A DNA stretch of 10,077 nucleotides, from contig NPFB01000121.1 of assembly GCA_014084085.1 (NCBI GenBank), forward strand, positions 315,089 to 325,165. Direction: 5' to 3'. Below the pieces are notes generated by a model that saw nothing but the letters and a program-made list of their open reading frames with translations, searched no databases and had not been told where the DNA came from. The stretch's first letter is position 1; each line of letters starts with the position of its first letter. This stretch comes from Hondaea fermentalgiana (lineage: Eukaryota > Sar > Bigyra > Thraustochytrida > Thraustochytriidae). Positions 1 to 7,649 of the stretch are shown here, piece after piece. The position numbers and the translations under genes are program-made.

Positions 1-351
1 ATTGGTCTCGCAGAGAGCAGCCCGCCATACGTTTACGATCTAGCGGGAGACTGGGAAAAAGAGGGGGGGGGGAGTGTTTTCGTGTTTGGCCCCCCTTTAA
101 AGGAAACCTTCGGAGCGATGAATGCACGCCCAAAACAAAGGTTTTCCTGGCTCCCGGCCCCCCTTCCTGGATACGCGTGGCTGTGGCACGCGGCTGAGAC
201 ACACAGCTTGACCAAATCACCTCTCCTGGCGCGTTTGGCTTTCATAACGCTCTTCGGGGACAGATGGAAAGCATCTGTCGACAACGAGCCCTGCAGAGAC
301 GGCTCCCTGCCTGTGTCTCCTCTGGCGGTCGGCGCACTAGCCAGCGTCTAG
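1..351 (+). CDS. Possible 3' end of an upstream gene (partial, weak)
   Basis: The frame beginning at base 1 is open for 116 codons and ends at TAG (349-351), so it could be the C-terminal part of a protein whose start lies left of the window. The first residues, IGLAESSPPYVYDLAGDWEK, look protein-like, but the later part has no motif I recognise. The frame runs through a G10 homopolymer at 63-72, read as three Gly codons, where a base error would shift the frame. A minus-strand frame over 33-284 is also open, so openness alone proves little. The alternative is untranslated or intergenic DNA. No start codon is assigned because the frame is open to the window edge. Confidence 0.25.
   Translation: MGLAESSPPYVYDLAGDWEKEGGGSVFVFGPPLKETFGAMNARPKQRFSWLPAPLPGYAWLWHAAETHSLTKSPLLARLAFITLFGDRWKASVDNEPCRDGSLPVSPLAVGALASV
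53..74 (+). repeat. Purine run with G10 homopolymer
   Basis: A 22-base uninterrupted purine stretch containing ten consecutive G (63-72). It is prone to polymerase slippage and to sequencing length errors, which matters for the open frame crossing it. Confidence 0.7.
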
Positions 352-584
352 CGTCCCCTGCGCAGCCTGGCCGCCCCGAGCGTACCTCCACGCGCGCCGA
401 GCAGTGGTAGCATTCCCCCTAATTAGCACCTACACCTGGACGCGGGAAGCAGCGCGTGCAGCACGTGCCGCGGCGGCAAGTCGGCCAAACGCGGTGTGCA
501 AGTGCGGAATGCGCCTCGGCCCAGTGTCCATTCCCTCTCTCTCCCTCTCCATCCGGCCGCCGGAGCGAGTGCACAATCGAACAA

Positions 585-612
585 CAATCAATCAATCAAT
601 CAGTCAATCAAT
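585..612 (+). repeat. CAAT tetranucleotide microsatellite
   Basis: Seven tandem 4-bp units: four CAAT, one CAGT variant, then two more CAAT. It lies about 480 bases upstream of the gene A start. Confidence 0.9.
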
Positions 613-642
613 CCTCTCCGGCCCGGCCTCGGCAGCGAGCCC

Positions 643-689
643 GCGCACGCACGCACGCTCGCACGCACGCACGCGCGCGCGCGCACGCA
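643..689 (+). repeat. CGCA/CG repeat, Z-DNA-type tract
   Basis: Tandem CGCA units, interrupted once by a T at 659, run into a pure CG stretch. Bases 661-689 alternate strictly purine-pyrimidine for 29 bases, with most dinucleotides being GC or AC. This is the classic composition able to adopt left-handed Z-DNA under negative supercoiling. It lies in the presumed promoter flank of gene A. Confidence 0.85.
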
Positions 690-798
690 GAGCGGAGCAC
701 AGCAGCGCCAGGAGCGCAGACGGCGCGCGCGGGAGCGGCCGGGCGCTGGGCGGGCGGGGCTGGATCGGAATCGACATATCGGATCGCCGCCGAGCGGC

Positions 799-842
799 AT
801 CTTCGTCTTCGTCTTCATCTTCATCTTCATCTTCTTCGTCTC
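799..842 (+). repeat. TCTTCN hexamer microsatellite
   Basis: A run of TCTTCG, TCTTCA and TCTTCT hexamers, pyrimidine-rich on the plus strand. On the minus strand it would read as alternating Asp/Glu codons and on the plus strand as poly-Ser. These readings explain several spurious open frames here. It lies about 250 bases upstream of gene A and is probably untranslated. Confidence 0.85.
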
Positions 843-855
843 TGCCTCGGCGACG

Positions 856-881
856 CTCGCGCGCAAGGCTCGCGCGCAAGG
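856..881 (+). repeat. 13-bp tandem duplication
   Basis: The unit CTCGCGCGCAAGG occurs twice head to tail (856-868 and 869-881), followed by a partial third copy (CTCGG). It looks like a recent slippage or duplication event in the 5' flank of gene A. Confidence 0.85.
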
Positions 882-1088
882 CTCGGAGCGCGGCCGCGGG
901 AGGCGCGCCCTGCCGCAGCGGCGCTGGCGGCCGCGAGGCGAGAGAAGAGGCGGGGCTGGAGTCGGGCCATCTAGCTGCGAACGTCGTTGGCCGAAAGCCG
1001 CCGGCCGTCCCGAGCAAGCGTGCGAGCGCGCGAACGTCGCGGCGAGGGGCGGCTCGCGCGTGCAGCGAGGGCGTAGACGCCAGGCAGG

Positions 1089-1937
1089 ATGCAGGAGCAG
1101 CAGCGCGTGGTGCGCGCGTACTCCGAGGATACCGAGCGGCCATACTTTCAGATTCGGTACCGCCTGTCGCTGACGGGCAAGGAGCTCCTGGCAGATGCCT
1201 TGAGCGGAAACCCCATGTACGGAATGAACGGCATGCCCTCGCGCGGGGACCGCAGCGAGAGCGTGTCCACGACGGTGTCGATGGCGCCAGGCGCGGCCGG
1301 CAGCGACGTCGGCATCTTCGGCGGCTTTCAGGGTTTCGGGGCCGAAAACGGCGACCCCACGAACCGTGCGTCCCGCTCGCGCTCGCTCGAGTTCACCAAT
1401 TACATGGCCGCAGACGGGCCGCAAACGAACTTTCGTCCAGGGCAAAATGGGATCTTTCCAGAGTCGGATCATCAGTCATCGTACATGGATGTGGACCAAA
1501 TGGCGGAGTTGCGTCGATCCAGGAGCGCTGGCACGGCGTCCGAGTTCCAGCTTAATCGCGGCGCACCCGCCATTCCCGTCGAGGATCTTCATAATCCGAA
1601 CAGTCATTTCCAGGACATTGCACAGAGTTATCCTGAGCTTGCGACCGAGTTTAGCGGCTTGGTCACTTGCCTCAACAGCAAAAACGTGCGCAAGTACCGT
1701 GTTGGCCAGCCGTACCGCAAAGGCGTGATTATTGGCATTGACGACGAGCAAGGCAAGATTATTGTCTACCAACGGAATCTGCCCATGGGAACGCTCGTGG
1801 TCATGCATTCCAAGCCACACGCGCGCTACGAAAAGGGTTACACCGTTCAAAACATCCAAGGCCGGGTCCTCGGCACTGTGCACGCCATGGATCGTGTCCA
1901 AAATCTTCTTGTCGTCAACACGAGCGCCGCGTTATAG
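1089..1937 (+). CDS. Gene A: uncharacterised 282-residue protein
   Basis: I do not recognise this protein. The start at 1089 has A at -3 and is preceded by an in-frame TAG at 1074-1076, so it is the first possible ATG of this frame unless an intron intervenes. The sequence falls into parts: a short N-terminal segment (about 1-35) containing RPYFQIRYRLSLTGKELLAD; a Gly/Asn/Ser-rich, probably flexible middle; and a compact C-terminal region (about 195-282) with alternating hydrophobic residues and glycine turns, such as GVIIGIDDEQGKIIVYQR and GRVLGTVHAMDRVQNLLVV, suggesting a beta-rich fold. Two similar basic-serine patches, SRSRSLEF (95-102) and LRRSRSAGT (141-149), resemble sites of basophilic kinases. 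There is no signal peptide, membrane segment or catalytic motif. The conserved-looking C-terminus, upstream stop and ordinary codon use make a real gene likely. Function is unknown. Confidence 0.8.
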   Translation: MQEQQRVVRAYSEDTERPYFQIRYRLSLTGKELLADALSGNPMYGMNGMPSRGDRSESVSTTVSMAPGAAGSDVGIFGGFQGFGAENGDPTNRASRSRSLEFTNYMAADGPQTNFRPGQNGIFPESDHQSSYMDVDQMAELRRSRSAGTASEFQLNRGAPAIPVEDLHNPNSHFQDIAQSYPELATEFSGLVTCLNSKNVRKYRVGQPYRKGVIIGIDDEQGKIIVYQRNLPMGTLVVMHSKPHARYEKGYTVQNIQGRVLGTVHAMDRVQNLLVVNTSAAL

Positions 1938-2454
1938 ATACAAAGCAGACACCCATGTACCACACATTTTTTTTTCGCCAACGGATCGACGGGCTATGAC
2001 GGACCAAGCAGAAACCGAAGGTTGTGGCGCGAGCTCGCGCTTGGCGCCAACCTTTTCGTGTACAGTACGCGCTCGCGTTCTTTCGCTGGCGCCTATTTCA
2101 CAAGCTCAATTTCTCTTCTTTTTCTTCTACCTTTTTTCTATTGATTATCTCTTTGACTTGTCAATCGATAGTCTCCCTCCCTCCCCCCCCTCCCTCCCTC
2201 CCTCCCTCTCCCTCTCTCTCTTTCTGCAGAGACCATCGAGACCCATGGCGTATATTGTGAAACGAGCCGTTGACCCGGGAGATGATATGATGTGTCAAGA
2301 AAGGGTATCAGGTCTATACTTTACGAGAGGACGAGCAAGACAAAGCCTTTCGAAGCGTGGCTGTTGTGCGCATGTAAATCGCTCGTCTCCGGTACTAGGC
2401 GCTTGCAAGCGCTCGCTGGCGTTCGCAAGCCGCGATCGCCTCGTGCAATTCACC
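1938..2454 (+). promoter_or_regulatory. Gene A to gene B spacer
   Basis: This 517-base stretch presumably holds the 3' UTR of gene A, including a T-run near 1969-1976, then the promoter and 5' UTR of gene B. From about 2110 onward it is strongly pyrimidine-rich and ends in the long tract described separately. The reading frame of gene B is open through the whole spacer, with further in-frame ATGs at 1996 and 2245. The translated sequence there is low-complexity or Arg/Ser-rich, so I treat it as noncoding. Confidence 0.55.
2172..2225 (+). repeat. 54-base polypyrimidine tract, splice-acceptor-like end
   Basis: An uninterrupted 54-base C/T run built of CCCT/TCCC and CT units, immediately followed by GCAG, so the end reads TTTCTGCAG (AG at 2228-2229). 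This has the appearance of a strong 3' splice site, or of a promoter-type CT microsatellite capable of triplex (H-DNA) formation. I found no good GTRAGT-type donor upstream, so an intron is not called. Confidence 0.8.
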
Positions 2455-2797
2455 ATGGCCGCTGCCGGCGCAGGCGACGAGCGCGATCTCAAGGTGCTAA
2501 GAACGGTATACCGTGCCCTGGACACGCTGCAGGATGACCGTGTGAAGCGACAGGACCTGCTCAGCATCGCCACAAAGATTCATGACAGGGAACTTCTTGA
2601 CAAAATACGCAAGCGCCCCTGGCTTCAGGACTTGTTGCAGCCAGAGCGATGGGGTAAGCACATTCTCCGCACCTCGTTCTCGAGGACCGGGTCCATCACA
2701 TGTGACGCCTTTATCACGTTCTGGGGCGACTACAAAGCACAACAACTCGAGAAACAGGAAGGGAAAGATGCGCTCGAAAGAAGCTACACCATTGGCT

Positions 2798-2830
<33 letters not shown>

Positions 2831-5800
2831 GCAATCACAACAGCGATTTCGAGGATGGGATGCGCATTGAAGAAGATAGCAACAACAGCGAGCTTGGAAC
2901 ATTCACGCGACGCGACACTTACGGCTCCATCGGGAGCTTTGGGTCTGCTGGAACTGATTTCTATGCCAAGCATCAACAGCAACAACAGCAGCAGTTAAAG
3001 CAGCAACAAGATCAGCATCGCCAAGAGGAGCGGCGCGTAGAGACCGATTCAGACGAGTCAGCCCCAAAACTTCGACAGCCACCACAAGGCCCTCGCAAGA
3101 TTCTGCGCGCTCTCAGCGTCACAAGTCGAGGATCGTCAGACGTTTTCGCTACTGGCGATGTTCGTGGCTCCGATGTGCACAAGACCTCATCTGCGGCTCC
3201 TGCACCCTCCCCAGCGGTCCGCGTCACTATTCGGGCGAATCTCAAGGGCGCAGCGGGACAGCCAGGAGCCGCGGCAGCAGCGAGTACATCTCCACCACAA
3301 GTCATGGCTGTCAGTGGTACATTTGAAGACTTTCGCGCCAGTCTTGCGCAGCGACTGGGTATTGCATGGCAAGATGATTACATTATCATTCATAGTTTGC
3401 TTCGCGCCCAGGTTTCGCGGCTGGAGGATATCCGCGAAGGTGATCAACTTGAAGTCGCCCGGCGGGAGAACTTCCGGTCTGCACCAGGCTTCGAACCTCG
3501 TGGTGTTCTAAATGGTTCAAGTACGCTGGAAACCAGCGTCGCAGAAGTCAGAGATCCTTGGCCGCAACCGCGAAAGTCGATTGACTCGGGAGTTGGAGGT
3601 ATCGAAGCCTCGCACTCAGACACTTCTGCGCACGAGCATGTCCGTGTCAAGGAGATTTCTCCATATGCCACCTTTGCCCGCCGACCAAGCTGGAAAGACC
3701 AGTATGACGCACAGCCGCTTCCTTCGGCAGTCCGCCATAGTATTCGATCGATTCTCAAAAGAGTATCGACATCGTCGAGCCGCTGGCAGCATGTCGGGCC
3801 CGAGGGTTGCTGTCCGCAAGAAGATGAAGTCCGCGATAAGCTCTCCGAGCTGGCCGCCTCAGACAAGCGTGGCAAGCTGTTGTCGGTCGAAAAAGTGCTG
3901 GGCTATATTGATAAACTCGGACTGCAGTACGGACTTGGCAAGAATCACGCTCGCCTCCTTTTTGTTGCTGTCGATCAAGAAAACACTGGCACCATTTCTA
4001 TGCGACACTTTCAAGACATGATCATGCTCTGGCGCGAAGTTTGGGCCGAGCATCAGGCTGTGTTGCGCATGCGAGCTGCAGAGGCCGAGGCGGAAGAGCA
4101 GCTTCGACGCGAAGAAGCAGCGGCAAGCGCTGCGCAGCTTGCCAGTCGCAGGGAGCGCGATAATCATGGTCGGCAAGACACTGGATCGGCCGCATCAATT
4201 GCTTCTGATGCAAGTTCTGAGGATGGCATGCGAGCAAACTCATTTACTTCCTCACTTTTGAGTTCCCGCCAAGAGCAAGACGCGTCTCGCCGTCCCAAGA
4301 CCGCGGACTCGCGTTCAGGATCCGCGTCAAAGTCCTCGCGGACGAAGGCGACGCCGGGGGTCTCTGCAGTCACCAAGAAGCGACCATTTTACTCGAAGAT
4401 CTCGCAAGCGACAACGCACAATAAGCACATGTCACAGGAAGCCTCCGACAAGCAAAAGCGAATTTTGCAGGCTCGCGCTGCAGCAAACAAGCTGTCGCTC
4501 TCTGCGTTACGGCCCGTGTCGGCCATGCCAAATGTGGGGGTCTCGGGTGGAACGTCTGCGGGTCGACAGCGCCCCCCGCGCACGCCTTCGTTGCAGCAAC
4601 GACGGGGTTCGCTCGCATCGACAGCAGACGAAACGCATCAAAGACCAAGCACAGCACCCTCGGTCCCCGGCGTTCGCCGACCGGCCAATGTGCTTGCCTC
4701 TTACTCGACCGAGGAAGACTTTTTGCGAGCCATGCATGAGAGCAAAGGCGAGAATCCAGATCTCCTCGTTGGATACGCAAGCCTATTGTTGAGCCAGGTG
4801 CAGCGTCGCTCTGGATGCCTTCACGTGCCGCAAGGCTCCAGTCACTCGGGCGTGCATAGTGCAGTGCGCGGTGGAGCTCAAGCCACAACATTGGCAGGCT
4901 GCGAGCGCATGGAAAATCCTCTTGATGCGGTGCACCGGCGCAAAATGGAAAAGGCGCGCCAAATGCTCACACGTGCATTGAGCGCGAGCAAACTGAGCGA
5001 GGACAAACACACAGAAGCGTGGGCAGAAACGAGGGCTGAAATTCTTTGCAAGCTTGGTGAGGTATGCGAGCTGGAAGGCGACGCGAGCCAGGCGCGCACG
5101 CTCTTTCACAAAGCGGTTCGGGAAAATCCGCGAAGCTCGCACATTTTGTGCAAGTACGGGGCGTTCTTGCATAAGCTTGGGGACACAGCTGGCGCCAAGG
5201 AGTACTTGCTTGAGGCATTGGTGCATGACCGAAATTGTGTGGATGCCCTGCTCGGGTATGCGATTCTCATGTCGCGGTCCGCAGACCCTTGCGACCATAA
5301 GCTCGCGGCGCAGTACTTTGAGCGGGCGCGCAAGAATGCGCGGCAGAATCGCGCCCCCAAGGACGTGCGTGCCAAGGTCTTAAGCCAGGTGGCCATTTAC
5401 GAAAACACGGTGCTGGGCCAGCACGAGAATGCCGCGCGCAACTTTGAGCGCGCGACGCAGCTCGACGATAGCTTTGTGGATGCTTGGTATGAGCTCGGTC
5501 GACTACGGTTCGCGGCGCTTGAGGACTCGGGTGGTGCCGTGGAAGCATTCGAGTCTGCCTTGCGGCACGCGCCAACGCACTTGCCTTGTTTGGTGGCCTT
5601 GGCGCAAATCCTGGCCAACAGCGCGGCTCGCGCCGATGTGCAGCGCGCAGAAACGCTCTTTGCGCAGGCCCTCGAGCTCGAGCCGACAAATACGCGCGTC
5701 CTTCTTTCGTATGCAGAATTTCTCGCCAATGTGAGCAAGGCTGACATTCGCGCCGAGTCGCTCTACGAGCAGGCCATCGAGAGCGCTCCTGAGGAGTTGC

Positions 5801-7110
5801 GTGGGGTGTGCCGCATGCGGATGGGTTCATTTTACGAAGTTCGCGGAGGCGCGAGTGCCGACGTCAGCTACAAGGATAAGGCCATCGCATGCTACGAAGC
5901 TGCCTTGCGGGCCCCGTTGCCGGACACCTCCACACAGGCAGCGTGCCTGGTCTCGCTCGGACGCTGCAAGGCCGATACGGGCGAGCTTGAGCAGGCGCGC
6001 GATATCCTGCAAAAGGCTCTTGCCACGGATGCGTCCAGCTTGGAGGCGAAATGGCAGCTCGCGAGCGTGGAGCAGCGCTGCGGAAGACGCGGAGCCGCAG
6101 GGAAGCTGTTTCGCGCGGCTTTCGAGGAGGCCCCACAGGATGGACATGTGCTGACGCACTTTGCGCATTTTCTCCTCGAGTACCGCGGCCCGACGGACGA
6201 GCGGCAGCTCACGGTGGCGGAGAGCATGTTGCGCAAAGCCCTCGAGTCCGCCGCAGAGGTTTCTGGGGAGGCTGGGTACGAGCCGATTGCTCTGACGTAT
6301 CTTGGCAAATTGTTGGCACGCGATCCGGCCCGACGGCGCCAGGGCGTTGAGCTATTGGAGCGTGCGCAGCGCGCTCGGCCACGCGACTATGACTCGTGCT
6401 ACGCGCTCGCGCTCGTTCTGAGCGAGACGGTGATTCTGACGCGTGCTGCAATTTACAGGGGTCGTGAGCAGCGCGAGATGCAGAGCACCTTGGAGAGGTG
6501 TGTCGATCTCTTTGTTCGAGCTTCAGAAGTGCGGGAGAGCTCCGTGGACGCGCCGCTGCGCGCGAGCGCATTACTCATTTGCCTTGCAGAAGCCCACGAT
6601 GACCCACTCGAGCGCCAGGGCCGTCTTGAGCGCGCGCTCAAATATGGCGAGCGAGCGGTGCGGCGCGCCGCCAAGCAGCAGCGTAAGGCGCGAAGCAAGC
6701 CGCTGACTATACGACAGGCGGAGGCAGGCTTTTTGTGTGGAGTCTCGCTTGAACGACAGCGACGATTTGGCGAAGCATTGACCAATTTTCTCGACGCGGT
6801 GGCGCTTAATCCCTCGCATGTCTTGGCCATGTATCACATTTCGCGACGCAAGGAGATTGACCTCGACGACCTTGAGGCAGCGCAGCGAACGTGTCTTGAA
6901 GCGCTGCAGACCACTCCAGCGACGCGTGCCGGCAAGGTGGACCAGGCTGAGCTTTGCCGGCGCATCTTGCACGACTACGAGCTAGCAGAGGCGCGATTCA
7001 TGATTGTTGATGGTGAGCGCGATGACCCTGCTGCTGCACGTGCGCTCGTCATGCACCAGGAGCTGGCGCAAAAGGCACAGCAGCTTCTCGACGCGAATTC
7101 TGCCTCCTGA
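2455..7110 (+). CDS. Gene B: EF-hand-like, doublecortin-like, TPR scaffold protein
   Basis: A single open frame of 1551 residues. The start at 2455 is chosen because it sits in CACCATGG and begins a better-behaved sequence than the in-frame ATGs at 1996 and 2245, which have weaker contexts. Domains in order: two degenerate EF-hand-like loops (23-34 and 74-85; the second keeps Gly79 and Ile81 but lacks acidic ligands); Asn10 (116-125) and Gln-rich linker; a doublecortin/KHA/ubiquitin-like segment (about 255-340) with FEDFRASLAQRLGI and LEDIREGDQLEVA; two more EF-hand-like loops (468-479 and 507-518; the last, DQENTGTISMRH, lacks Glu at position 12); an Ala/Glu/Arg coiled coil (about 525-569); Ser/Arg-rich disorder; then about 16 TPR-like repeats from about 750 to 1492, canonical from about 855. 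There is no signal peptide or membrane segment. TPR arrays bind proteins and doublecortin folds often bind microtubules, so a cytoskeletal or ciliary scaffold is inferred. Ca2+ binding looks doubtful. It ends in tandem stops TGA TAA. Confidence 0.9.
2800..2829 (+). repeat. AAC trinucleotide repeat (Asn10)
   Basis: Ten perfect AAC codons inside gene B encode poly-asparagine between the first EF-hand-like pair and the rest of the protein. The codon purity suggests recent slippage rather than selection for asparagine alone. Confidence 0.9.
2974..3021 (+). repeat. CAA/CAG repeat (Gln-rich tract)
   Basis: Seven Gln codons with mixed CAA/CAG (2974-2994), then Leu-Lys, then further Gln codons with interruptions, all in the gene B frame. 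Mixed codons make it older or more stable than the Asn10 run. It forms part of a disordered linker. Confidence 0.8.
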
Positions 7111-7649
7111 TAAAGCGATTGCAACGTGGCATTGGGGAGCTATACACTGCACGTGTAAAGCAGCCGCATATGACTTTTACCTAGATGAATAGAATTCTTC
7201 TGCAAGACGCGTTGTGAGAGAATTGAGTTTAGCTTTTTGTGTTATTGTAATTTCTGGGGTAAAAAGCCTGGCTGCTTGCAAGATGCGGGAGGTGGCTTGC
7301 ATCATTTGACTGGAACTGAAATCCAATGAATGGCGATTCTGGCTAAATGTTGCTCACGCATTCATTGTCTCTGTAGCACGCTTTGCCGGACTCTCGGAAT
7401 GAAATGAAAACCGGAAGCTGTGGTCTTGGGCCGCGATCGAAAGCTTGGCCACGGCTCTTTACCATAATTTTTCCAGACAAGACCCTTGCTGCAATGCCAA
7501 TCGCCTCGACTCTTGTGACAAAAGTCGCGCTTATTGTGCCGTTCATCTTCGGCTCTCGTGGCGCTAGAGCTATCGCGACCATTCCTGCTATACGCAACAA
7601 TCTCAAAGCTTCCGCGCCCGCGAGACGCGCAAGAGCGCGCAGGCCCAGG
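7111..7649 (+). promoter_or_regulatory. Gene B to gene C spacer with possible 5' UTR intron
   Basis: The first part is AT-richer than the genes (T-rich around 7220-7255) and presumably contains the 3' UTR of gene B. A donor-like GGGGTAAAAAG (GT at 7259-7260) and an acceptor-like TTCATTGTCTCTGTAG (AG at 7375-7376) could bound a 118-base intron in the gene C leader. CTAAA near 7343 is a conceivable branch site. From 7383 the gene C frame is open, with in-frame ATGs at 7404 and further on, but its third codon positions are much less GC-rich than in the gene C body. I treat 7383-7649 as leader rather than coding. Confidence 0.4.

Larger units (their letters stand above)
352..1088 (+). promoter_or_regulatory. 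GC-rich, repeat-rich 5' flank of gene A
   Basis: This 737-base stretch before the start of gene A holds no gene I can support. It is strongly GC-rich in its second half and packed with simple repeats, listed separately. Several long frames cross it on both strands, but they translate into Arg/Ala/Ser-rich or purely repetitive sequence typical of GC-rich noncoding DNA. It most likely contains the promoter and 5' UTR of gene A. I see no convincing TATA box and cannot place the transcription start. Confidence 0.5.

Noticed and set aside
99..150. Imperfect inverted repeat around AAAGGAAACCTT and AAGGTTTTCCT
   Set aside because: The arms are short, need a bulge and are AT-type low complexity, so this is likely chance.
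600..1472. Minus-strand open frames (up to 290 codons) across the flank and gene A
   Set aside because: They are shadows created by GC-rich sequence with few stops. Their Asp/Glu or Lys/Met runs simply mirror the microsatellite, and the sequence over gene A is antisense.
404..1555. Long plus-strand open frame (383 codons) overlapping gene A
   Set aside because: It is Arg/Ala/Ser-rich with a poly-Ser run from the TCTTCN repeat, begins in repetitive flank, and lies out of frame over gene A, whose own frame has better composition and start context.
2024..2260. Short plus-strand frame with Phe-rich and Pro/Ser-rich segments
   Set aside because: Its composition comes entirely from T-rich and CT-repeat DNA. 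The apparent membrane segment is an artefact.
2497..2985. Minus-strand frames with poly-Val or poly-Cys runs
   Set aside because: These are the antisense readings of the AAC repeat inside gene B.
5267..5830. Minus-strand frames within the TPR region
   Set aside because: They are Arg/Ala/Pro-rich antisense shadows of a clear TPR-coding sequence.
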